DNA from: a virus
Strand: one strand, 5' to 3'
Length of the DNA: 21,366 nucleotides
Virus record (IMG/VR): IMGVR_UViG_3300045135_000526
Span: 1-21,366 of that record
Positions 15,780 through 21,366 of this stretch are shown here, in pieces. Positions within the stretch are counted from its first letter, which is position 1. Each line of letters begins with the position of its first letter. The position numbers and the translations under genes are program-made. The notes under the pieces were generated by a model. The model had not been told where the DNA came from and searched no databases. It saw only the letters and a program-made list of their open reading frames with translations.

Positions 15780-16189
15780 TATCGTACCCTTGCTAGAGTT
15801 GTGACTAACGTTATGTCTTCTTCACTATTTATGACGTTGAACACAACTACTACTGATATAGTATTTACATCGGGATTGGCTAGAATGTCCACACCAATCA
15901 AGTTTGCTCTAGGCTCATAGTTCTCAATAGTCTCACGCACCATCTGCTTTGCAATAACAACAGTGTCAGGTGTGAAATTTTCAAATAGTAACTGTCTCAG
16001 GTCACTACCTAGAAGTGGTTGAAACGGGCGTTCGCCTCTGTCAGTCAACAATAGATTTCTAATAGATTGCTTAACCGCTTCTTCGTCTGTATTACGGGCG
16101 AGATCAAGCGACACAGGATTCTGGAATAGATCCATGTGAAAATCTGCATATAAGCTTTTCTTACCCGTAAGCGGTGTTCTGATAGCCAT
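15779..16189 (-). CDS. 25: Baseplate wedge protein gp25
   Basis: The 136-residue protein has the typical gp25/TssE/P2 W features: a short N-terminus (MAIRTPLTGKKSLYADF), a DEEAVKQSIRNLLLTDRGER helix (35-54), and the conserved RGERPFQPLLGSDLRQLLFE block (51-70), which corresponds to the conserved E-P/R-containing loop of the family. T4 gp25 is 132 residues. In the T4 baseplate gp25 binds gp6 and gp53 and seeds the first sheath ring, so the neighbouring gp6 fits. The start is well supported: AAGGA lies upstream and a perfect TATAAATA late promoter ends 18 nt before the ATG, giving a short leader if transcription begins a few bases after the box. A gap of 32 nt separates it from the preceding M15 peptidase gene, one of the larger gaps in the operon. 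Confidence 0.95.
   Translation of the reverse strand: MAIRTPLTGKKSLYADFHMDLFQNPVSLDLARNTDEEAVKQSIRNLLLTDRGERPFQPLLGSDLRQLLFENFTPDTVVIAKQMVRETIENYEPRANLIGVDILANPDVNTISVVVVFNVINSEEDITLVTTLARVR
15826..15833 (-). promoter_or_regulatory. Candidate late promoter core CATAAATA before gp6
   Basis: Minus-strand CATAAATA, one mismatch from TATAAATA, lies 46 nt before the gp6 ATG inside the 3' end of gp25. The distance would suit a short leader, but the site is also coding, so chance is possible. Confidence 0.35.
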
Positions 16190-16207
16190 CTCTTTTTCCT
16201 TTTATTG

Positions 16208-16215
16208 TATTTATA
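16208..16215 (-). promoter_or_regulatory. T4-type late promoter TATAAATA for gp25
   Basis: The minus strand reads TATAAATA exactly in the 32-nt gap between the M15 peptidase gene and gp25. It is followed by CAATAAAAGGAAAAAGAG and the gp25 ATG. In T4, this box is read by RNA polymerase carrying gp55 with the gp33 co-activator and the gp45 clamp, with transcription starting several bases downstream. That would leave a leader of about a dozen nt holding the AAGGA ribosome site. Those regulators are not in this window, so use of the box is inferred from sequence and position. Confidence 0.75.
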
Positions 16216-16221
16216 AGAGCG

Positions 16222-17859
16222 TTAAGATAACGACTCGCCTCTTCTGAATCCGTCTGTCAAGTGCATTGCAATGTAGTTGTCGAGCACGTGACCTCTGTTC
16301 CACGAGCGTCTAGTACCTAAGTCGATATGCATAAAGTTACTACCTGGATAGTATGCAATACCGCTGAAGCCTTCTTGTGAAGCAATTCGAATAAAGTTTC
16401 TTTTATCTTCATCAGAGAATCCTGCCATACTCACGTCAAGTGCTAGACCTGTCATGTGCATAGAACGACTTGCTCCACCTATATTTCTATTGTATTCTGG
16501 CGAACGATATGCTGAGTTAATAGTCAACACTTTGCCCATTCTACGAGCAACAGGTACTAACTTCTGCCACACTTCGTTTTTAATCATGCGCCAGCCTGCG
16601 TCATCAGATGCATCAGAAACAGATTTACCCATATTCTTAACTGAAGATGCGAACGTAAAGTATCCATCCATTCCGCTATCTGATAGACCCATAAGTGCAG
16701 AGTTTTCTGCTTCTGTTAGATCACCAGATGCTACGTACTCTTCTGGCACTGGAGCAGGACCTGGTAAATCACCATCTCTTTGTCTAGCGCCACAACTTGC
16801 ACCACCAGAGATTCTTGCTCTAGCCGCTTTGATACCATCATCACTGATACGTACTGCGCCAGCGTTTACTGCGTCTTGCTTACGCACATCAGAAATCTTA
16901 TTTACAAGTTGCTCTTCTAGTGCTACGCCAGTAACAAAAGTTTTAAGAGCATCAACAGGTCCTTTCATAAACGACTGCATCATTTCTGTGAACTGACAGA
17001 AGCGGAAAAGCATAAGAGCGATTGCTTGTGGAGTCAACTCTTTAAACTGATCTGAAGCTTTCTGAACGAACTCGCCAATCTTGTCTTTTAAAGAACCATC
17101 TGAGTTTAAGAAGTCTTTGATGTTGTCAACCATCTTCTTGATCTTAGCCATGATCTTCTTAGCGCCAGCTTTGATATTGTTAACAATAGACTTCGCTGAA
17201 TCGACAAGACCTTTGACTTGTGCTTCAAGAGTTGATTTCAAACTATCGACTAGTTTACTCAGAGTTGCTTTTAGGATATTAAGCGGGCCCAATAAATCTG
17301 CTAAACTGAAGTTCAATAGACTATCAAGTAATGCGCCACCAAACTTCAATGCTTCAAGTGCGCCAAGTAATTTACCAAACGGATTAGCGATAGCCGCACA
17401 GAATCCACCTGAGATACTATTTGCCATGTTCTCGCTATAGTAGAACTCTAGCTGTGCAAAGATAGTACTAACATCAGATGGAACGTTATATGCAGGAATA
17501 CGCTTATCTTCAGTGTTTGATAGCACTGGGTTATTATTAAGATACGTATTAAAGTCAGTCATCGTAGTGTTTACGTTATCGATATTCAGACCAGTTTCAT
17601 TTAGAAAGTCTGCTATCTCTGCGTAAAGAATTGGCGACTGATTCTTACGACTTGTCAATAAAGGATACTGCTTTGTATCAACACGCTTTAGCGCATTATT
17701 AAGTGCTAATGATGTGCTTAGTAGTTTACCTTGATCGTATGCATCAGCAGGGTTCTCTTGTGAATTGACAAGATCAAACATGTCGAGATTAGGTGCTTCC
17801 CCTCTCTCGACAATAGCATCTGCATATCTACTTGCAATTGTTATTGGTTTACATGTCAT
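16222..17859 (-). CDS. Baseplate-hub-associated protein with C-terminal M15-type peptidoglycan peptidase
   Basis: The 545-residue protein ends in a domain (about 425-520) with the M15_3/VanY-like signature: INSAYRSPEYNR (448-459), IGGASRSMHMTGLALDV (460-476) and FMHIDLG (509-515). Expected zinc ligands are H468, D475 (H-x6-D) and H511, and R452 is the conserved Arg of YRSP. Such enzymes cut peptide bonds in peptidoglycan; carboxypeptidase versus endopeptidase cannot be decided here. Residues 150-330 are a glycine- and leucine-rich segment followed by Lys-rich amphipathic helices (LVDSLKSTLEAQVKGLVDSA, then AKKIMAKIKKMVDNIKDFLN). A short Pro/Gly-rich linker (about 352-375) precedes the peptidase. 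The N-terminal 150 residues are unrecognised. The ATG overlaps the needle gene by four bases (ATGA), so the peptidase is probably made together with the needle. Its role as the wall-opening enzyme of the tail is inference. Confidence 0.88.
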   Translation of the reverse strand: MTCKPITIASRYADAIVERGEAPNLDMFDLVNSQENPADAYDQGKLLSTSLALNNALKRVDTKQYPLLTSRKNQSPILYAEIADFLNETGLNIDNVNTTMTDFNTYLNNNPVLSNTEDKRIPAYNVPSDVSTIFAQLEFYYSENMANSISGGFCAAIANPFGKLLGALEALKFGGALLDSLLNFSLADLLGPLNILKATLSKLVDSLKSTLEAQVKGLVDSAKSIVNNIKAGAKKIMAKIKKMVDNIKDFLNSDGSLKDKIGEFVQKASDQFKELTPQAIALMLFRFCQFTEMMQSFMKGPVDALKTFVTGVALEEQLVNKISDVRKQDAVNAGAVRISDDGIKAARARISGGASCGARQRDGDLPGPAPVPEEYVASGDLTEAENSALMGLSDSGMDGYFTFASSVKNMGKSVSDASDDAGWRMIKNEVWQKLVPVARRMGKVLTINSAYRSPEYNRNIGGASRSMHMTGLALDVSMAGFSDEDKRNFIRIASQEGFSGIAYYPGSNFMHIDLGTRRSWNRGHVLDNYIAMHLTDGFRRGESLS

Positions 17860-18857
17860 TCGCTATCGTCCTGTATTCTATCAGAGATTGCTTGTGGTTG
17901 TGGTTGTACCATAGCAATACCAGTCTCACCATCAACAGATGGTCTACGTGCTTCTGGAGTCTTCAACTCTGGCATCTGAGCATTCTCAGGTTGCTGTGCT
18001 TGTTCTGGGCTTGCGCTACCTTCACCAAGACGTACTTCGCTACCTTCAAGATATGCTACGCCAGATGATTCCATTGACCAAGTTCCATCTATATAGAAGT
18101 CAGCATTACCACCAGTCTTGATGTGCATAGTGTCACCAGACTGTAGACGTACTTCGCTATCACCATATAGGTTAGCAACACTCATAGAGCTTGCAATCAA
18201 ATCACTCTTAGCGGCTAGACTCATACGACCAGCTACGGCAGTTGCACGAATATTCTCGGCAGCCGCCATATCAATATCTGTTACCGACCCTTCAATAGAT
18301 ACTTTTGCACCACGTAGTTCGAGTGCTTCTGCGGCATTAATGGTTGCTTTACCACGCACTTCTAAGTTATAATTCTCACATTCAATGTTTACGTCACCTT
18401 GAACATAAACATGCTTTGATCCGTTTTCAACACGAACGTTCCAGTCACCACCAACGTTTGTGTTAGTGTCACCGTCTGAGCGTTGATAATGTACGCCTTC
18501 TGTTGTGTTGTATGTGTCACCTTGCGACTTAATTAATACTGTGCCATGCTGATCGATCTGTACAACTGTACCAGAGTTGTGTGTGATCAGCATATAGCCT
18601 TCGCCATCTGAACCTTCATCGTTTACTACGATTGAGTTGCCACCATTCTTTGCTTGAAAGACAACAGTGTTCATACTACGAGATGGTGCAACTACGTCTG
18701 GTTCACTCCACGTTCTATCATTTGGTCCTTGGATATCAGTTCTACGAGAAGCACCATGTACAACAGTTGCAGTACGATTCGCTTGTTCACCACTCACCCA
18801 AGGTGACGTAGGAACGTTTCCGTAGTTGTCGATATAATCTTTAGTAGGTCTACCCAT
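17856..18857 (-). CDS. 5: Baseplate central spike needle, gp5C-like beta-helix (stand-alone)
   Basis: The protein of 333 residues corresponds to the C-terminal part of T4 gp5. Residues 62-125 (NTVVFQAKNGGNSIVVNDEG, then MLITHNSGTVVQIDQHG) look like the linker between enzyme and needle. Residues about 130-280 are a regular run of eight-residue steps rich in V, G, N and D (NVGGDWNVRVENGSKHVYVQ, GDVNIE, LEVRGKATINA, SIEGSV), the hallmark of the trimeric triple-stranded beta-helix that forms the membrane-piercing needle. The final 50 residues are Pro, Gln and Glu rich and probably disordered. I chose the ATG at 18857 because GGAG lies seven nt upstream; a longer frame from a TTG at 18872 would overlap the previous gene by 13 bases and put that site inside the coding sequence. 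There is no lysozyme domain. Confidence 0.88.
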   Translation of the reverse strand: MGRPTKDYIDNYGNVPTSPWVSGEQANRTATVVHGASRRTDIQGPNDRTWSEPDVVAPSRSMNTVVFQAKNGGNSIVVNDEGSDGEGYMLITHNSGTVVQIDQHGTVLIKSQGDTYNTTEGVHYQRSDGDTNTNVGGDWNVRVENGSKHVYVQGDVNIECENYNLEVRGKATINAAEALELRGAKVSIEGSVTDIDMAAAENIRATAVAGRMSLAAKSDLIASSMSVANLYGDSEVRLQSGDTMHIKTGGNADFYIDGTWSMESSGVAYLEGSEVRLGEGSASPEQAQQPENAQMPELKTPEARRPSVDGETGIAMVQPQPQAISDRIQDDSE

Positions 18858-18859
18858 TG

Positions 18860-19219
18860 TTATGCTCCACAAGAGTTGTCAGCAAAACCGAAGTCATCGA
18901 TGTTCTGCCCGTAGAGTGTTCCAAGAACAAATGGATTCTGACAATCACGACCGTCAGAGAAGAAGCCGAATACCCAGTCACCTTCATCTGGTACGGCGTG
19001 CATCTTACCCATTGTACCGTTAATGATAAAAGCCCAAGGCAAGTCTTGATCTTCTACGTAATTCTTACTTTCTTTATCGTTCAATAATTCGTTTGGTGCA
19101 TTTGTTGGATGTATACCAAAAGCACGTACTTTTACTCGACCGCTGTTAGTAGGATCGTCTTTACAAACAACTTCACCAATGAACCAATATGGTTGCATAC
19201 CACTTTCAGGTTTAAACAT
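18860..19219 (-). CDS. 5: Baseplate hub gp5 N-terminal OB-fold protein (stand-alone)
   Basis: This 119-residue protein matches the N-terminal OB-fold of gp5: WFIGEVVCKDDPTNSGRVKV (12-31), FGIHP (34-38), LPWAFIING (60-68) and EGDWVFGFFSDGRDCQNPFV (79-98) followed by LGTLYG. In T4 this domain (about 130 residues) sits below the gp27 trimer and holds the needle in register. Here the reading frame stops after FADNSCGA with no lysozyme and no needle; the needle starts in a different frame two bases later. The ATG shares a base with the stop of the gp27-like gene (TAATG) and GGAGAT precedes it. The separation is a real stop, not a frame lost at the window edge, but whether a sequencing error made it cannot be excluded from one sequence; needle and OB-fold are both complete in themselves. 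Confidence 0.88.
   Translation of the reverse strand: MFKPESGMQPYWFIGEVVCKDDPTNSGRVKVRAFGIHPTNAPNELLNDKESKNYVEDQDLPWAFIINGTMGKMHAVPDEGDWVFGFFSDGRDCQNPFVLGTLYGQNIDDFGFADNSCGA
18865..18868 (-). promoter_or_regulatory. Ribosome binding site deciding the needle start
   Basis: Minus-strand GGAG within TGTGGAGCATAACAATG sits seven nt before the ATG at 18857. This supports the 333-residue form of the needle over the longer TTG-initiated frame. Confidence 0.7.
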
Positions 19220-20577
19220 TATACATCTCCTATCGGTCCTCTAGATACAACTAATTCTTGAATATATGTATCTTCATAAAATACGTTATTAACAGATTCG
19301 ATGATATATGTACCAGAACGTTCTACGTCAATATTAGCGTATGTAGAAAAGTATGGAAACTCTAGATCGATCAAGTCACCGACAAACAATCTATTAGAAC
19401 CATACACTTTGATATTCATACGAGTCATTTTGTAATCGTAGTAATGCGAGTTCTTATGATTATGGATTTGCCCATAATACGTTTTAGTTCTTAGACCATT
19501 CGCATTACTCATATCATCATCTGGATAATCTTTGATCACATAAGTTTCAGCCCAGTTGTTCAAGTGTGCGTCAATAAACTTATCTGTGTGACGCATATTG
19601 ATATCTGTGTTCTGACCTGGGTAGATATACTCGAAGTACTCTTCATTGTGTTTGTATTCGTATGCGTTTACACGTCTGTTAGTCACATCAACTTCGTTTA
19701 GCTTACGGTTGTACGCACCAAACTTGAGTGCATCAAGTGTGTCGAATGGTGACTGAAAAGCTAAATCAATGATCTGATTCATTTTAATGATTTCTGCTTG
19801 TGGTGTCGTGTCAGTTGCACCAGAAACATATTGATATTTCTTCTTAGCAGTACCTGCGTTAAGCTGTTCCATGTTGACGAAGTTGTAGCCGTTACGTGCT
19901 TCAAAGAAACGATAGTAGCTTGACGGATAGTTAATACTGTATGCTCTACGTGACATGAGATGCATAGCGGCTTCAGGTCGCATGTTAGGAATTACGATTT
20001 GCTGTTCACTTTCTGTTTCGTGAATAGTAATCTCTTTCTTTGTGCCTTGATCATTATCACGATAATAGTCTTCGAATAGCACATCTACTTGTTCGCTAAC
20101 AGGAATATAGCGTCTGCCAGATCGTGTACCATTTGCAATACAGCGAGACACCATGAAACGCTCAGACCAGAACTTACCCCAAGATACAAAATGAATAGTA
20201 TATCCAAGAACACTGTCATCAGACTTCTTAGGTGTTTGAATATCTGTCACGCTGAATAGAAACATCTCTTCTGTGCGCTCATCACCAAAGTAGTCACGAT
20301 ATGTGATTGTGATTCTTTCTTGACCACGTATAGGGTAGTTGTAGAATATACCCTCTGCGTCATATACCTTTGCTGATCCTGAGATGTGACCTTTCGTCAT
20401 AGACTCAGATAAAGACCATGTGTGAATAATCTTTTTAATGTCCACGGATTGGTTTTCAAACGTATTCTCATTCGCATCGAACCCAGCCGCTTCTCCAATC
20501 TCAGAATCAGAAATAACGGGTCTTAATTTAAACTCTAATAATGTATACGTACCAGCAGGTATAACTGAATCAGTCAT
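19219..20577 (-). CDS. Baseplate hub protein, gp27-like candidate
   Basis: The 452-residue protein lies between gp53 and the gp5 OB-fold gene. T4 gp27 is 391 residues and forms the hub cylinder that holds gp5 and the tail tube. Supporting features are the beta-rich domain near residues 45-130 (IKKIIHTWSLSESMTKGHIS, then YRDYFGDERTEEMFLFSVTD) and the C-terminal region (384-452: MNIKVYGSNRLFVGDLIDLE, then GTYIIESVNNVFYEDTYIQE), which has the 'Gd...G..i..e' shape of phage hub proteins (gp27, Mu gp44, P2 D). The ATG overlaps the gp53 stop by eight bases, and a TAATG overlap couples it to the OB-fold gene. Order (hub protein then OB-fold then needle) supports gp27 equivalence strongly, but sequence similarity to T4 gp27 is weak, so the name is an inference. 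Confidence 0.75.
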   Translation of the reverse strand: MTDSVIPAGTYTLLEFKLRPVISDSEIGEAAGFDANENTFENQSVDIKKIIHTWSLSESMTKGHISGSAKVYDAEGIFYNYPIRGQERITITYRDYFGDERTEEMFLFSVTDIQTPKKSDDSVLGYTIHFVSWGKFWSERFMVSRCIANGTRSGRRYIPVSEQVDVLFEDYYRDNDQGTKKEITIHETESEQQIVIPNMRPEAAMHLMSRRAYSINYPSSYYRFFEARNGYNFVNMEQLNAGTAKKKYQYVSGATDTTPQAEIIKMNQIIDLAFQSPFDTLDALKFGAYNRKLNEVDVTNRRVNAYEYKHNEEYFEYIYPGQNTDINMRHTDKFIDAHLNNWAETYVIKDYPDDDMSNANGLRTKTYYGQIHNHKNSHYYDYKMTRMNIKVYGSNRLFVGDLIDLEFPYFSTYANIDVERSGTYIIESVNNVFYEDTYIQELVVSRGPIGDV

Positions 20578-21172
20578 TCATCAAACTCTCAAATTCTTTA
20601 GCAACTTGTTCAGCATATACGTCATTGATTAGCTGAATAACTCGCTTGTCTTCATTAGCTTCAACTTCTGCATCAAATACACGAACAGGTGTCCATCTAT
20701 CTTCACCAATTAAAGCGGCATCAAATTTAGAACCAAGAGCGTATGACTCTGGGCTCAACTTAATCTCTTCGTCACTGTCTAACGAGCGATAGAAAAGAAT
20801 ATTGTCATTACGTGTAGCATCTTGTGTCCAGTTAAGAACGTCTTGTGCGCTGTATGTTGTATTGCCAGTACTCTCTTCATATTCGTCTTTATACTTGTCT
20901 GCAATGTGTGCATACAGTTCTCTATCACGCATAGGCCAGTCTTTATACGGATCGATCATATTGTTTGCTAGATAGATCATCCAGACGTAATCCACTGTAC
21001 CATAATATAGATACGAGATTTCTTCTACAGTCTCGCCATCTTTAATTGTATACGGTAGATACACGTTAGGGTTCTGAGCAATCGTATTCAGAAACTTAGC
21101 ACGTTTCGTGATATCAACTAGAATCTCATTCGTGTGCTTTACTTTAGGAAAGTTAGTAAAATACTTAGGCAT
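20570..21172 (-). CDS. 53: Baseplate wedge protein gp53
   Basis: The protein of 200 residues matches the length of T4 gp53 (196). The diagnostic block is the LysM-like stretch at residues 39-82: LPYTIKDGETVEEISYLYYG, then TVDYVWMIYLANNMIDPYKD and WPM, where the D-G-E-T and WMIYLANN...WP positions are typical of gp53. gp53 joins neighbouring wedges through gp25 and gp6, and the LysM-like fold is a known feature of the family. Its ATG shares one base with the stop of the tail-tube cap gene (TAATG), with GGGAGAAG upstream. The start is therefore well supported. Downstream, its stop overlaps the hub gene by eight bases. Confidence 0.92.
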   Translation of the reverse strand: MPKYFTNFPKVKHTNEILVDITKRAKFLNTIAQNPNVYLPYTIKDGETVEEISYLYYGTVDYVWMIYLANNMIDPYKDWPMRDRELYAHIADKYKDEYEESTGNTTYSAQDVLNWTQDATRNDNILFYRSLDSDEEIKLSPESYALGSKFDAALIGEDRWTPVRVFDAEVEANEDKRVIQLINDVYAEQVAKEFESLMND

Positions 21173-21366
21173 TATTCTTCTCCCAAGGCTTCAATGTCGT
21201 TGCGAGTGTGAATCTGCGCTTCAGTTACAGTCATCGTCATGTTGATGAATGAAGGCTTACCACCTTTGTTTAGCGCAAGACCTTGAGGTGTAAAGTCAGT
21301 TGTGAATGTATTAATCATAGCAGGTTTAAAGTAATAGAAGTAGCTCTGATTAATACCAGTGAAGTA
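21172..21366 (-). CDS. Tail-tube cap/initiator protein, gp48/gp54 family (partial, N-terminus cut)
   Basis: A minus-strand frame is open from the window edge to a TAA at 21172-21174 and shows the last 64 residues, including FKPAMINTFTTDFTPQGLAL, GGKPSFINMTMTVTEAQIHT and RNDIEALGEE at the end. This pattern (P-x-x-I...D/Y-TP-x-G then P-x-x-I-x-M/L then T/F-x-E-x-x-I-x-T) is the C-terminal signature of gp48 and gp54, the two related T4 proteins that sit on the hub and start the tail tube. Being immediately before gp53 fits the gp48 position in cyanophage-like genomes. I cannot choose firmly between gp48 and gp54 without the N-terminus. Confidence 0.75.
   Translation of the reverse strand, partial: YFTGINQSYFYYFKPAMINTFTTDFTPQGLALNKGGKPSFINMTMTVTEAQIHTRNDIEALGEE

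Noticed and set aside
16454-16996. Plus-strand open frame of 180 codons
   Set aside because: It lies wholly inside the M15 peptidase gene on the other strand, whose domain motifs are clear. Its own translation shows no recognisable domain.
18860-18872. A sequencing frameshift that artificially splits gp5
   Set aside because: Not fully excluded, but the OB-fold ends with its own stop, the needle has its own ATG with a good ribosome site two bases later, and the lysozyme is missing altogether, which one indel would not explain.
1-21366. Defence system, CRISPR array, tRNA cluster or mobile element
   Set aside because: The whole window is filled by tightly packed, same-strand tail genes; no repeats with spacers, tRNA-like arms, transposase or integrase motifs were seen.

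Overview
The window is a late structural module of a tailed, contractile (myovirus) phage of the T4 superfamily. Every gene I can support lies on the minus strand, so transcription runs from position 21366 towards position 1. The recognisable families (gp53, gp25, gp6, gp8, the gp5 OB-fold and needle, and a gp48/gp54-type tail-tube cap) are baseplate components. The order and the large extra proteins (a DUF4815-type protein of 1814 residues, an enlarged gp8, a gp7-position protein with a P2 gpI-like motif) resemble marine, cyanophage-like 'far T4' genomes more than T4 itself. The DNA is AT-leaning by eye. The host cannot be read from this window.

Layout in transcription order. Baseplate hub and tube: the end of a tail-tube cap protein (21172-21366, cut by the window edge), gp53 wedge (20570-21172), a gp27-like hub candidate (19219-20577), a stand-alone gp5 OB-fold (18860-19219), a stand-alone gp5C-like beta-helix needle (17856-18857), and a protein with long amphipathic helices and a C-terminal zinc peptidase of the M15 type (16222-17859). 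Wedge: gp25 (15779-16189), gp6 (13965-15779), a gp7-position protein (11624-13963) and an enlarged gp8 (9834-11612). Periphery: the DUF4815-type protein (4373-9817), a 62-residue coiled-coil protein (4183-4371), a 338-residue fibre-like protein (3170-4186), a 196-residue fibre-like protein (2569-3159), a 58-residue acidic protein (2393-2569), and a large fibre or spike with a parallel beta-helix (1-2346, cut by the window edge).

The genes are packed with overlaps of 1, 4 or 8 nt or gaps of at most 46 nt, so there is no non-coding stretch over 300 bases. Six minus-strand matches to the T4-type late promoter core ATAAATA lie upstream of gene starts. The best, a perfect TATAAATA, is 18 nt before gp25. 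I saw no tRNA, rRNA, CRISPR array, insertion sequence, integrase or convincing terminator.

Together these genes build the inner hub and needle that pierce the host envelope, the six wedges around it, and the outer fibres that recognise the host. The most notable feature is the hub. The T4 gp5 fusion (OB-fold, lysozyme, needle) appears here as two separate genes without a lysozyme, followed by a translationally coupled gene carrying a peptidoglycan-type M15 peptidase.
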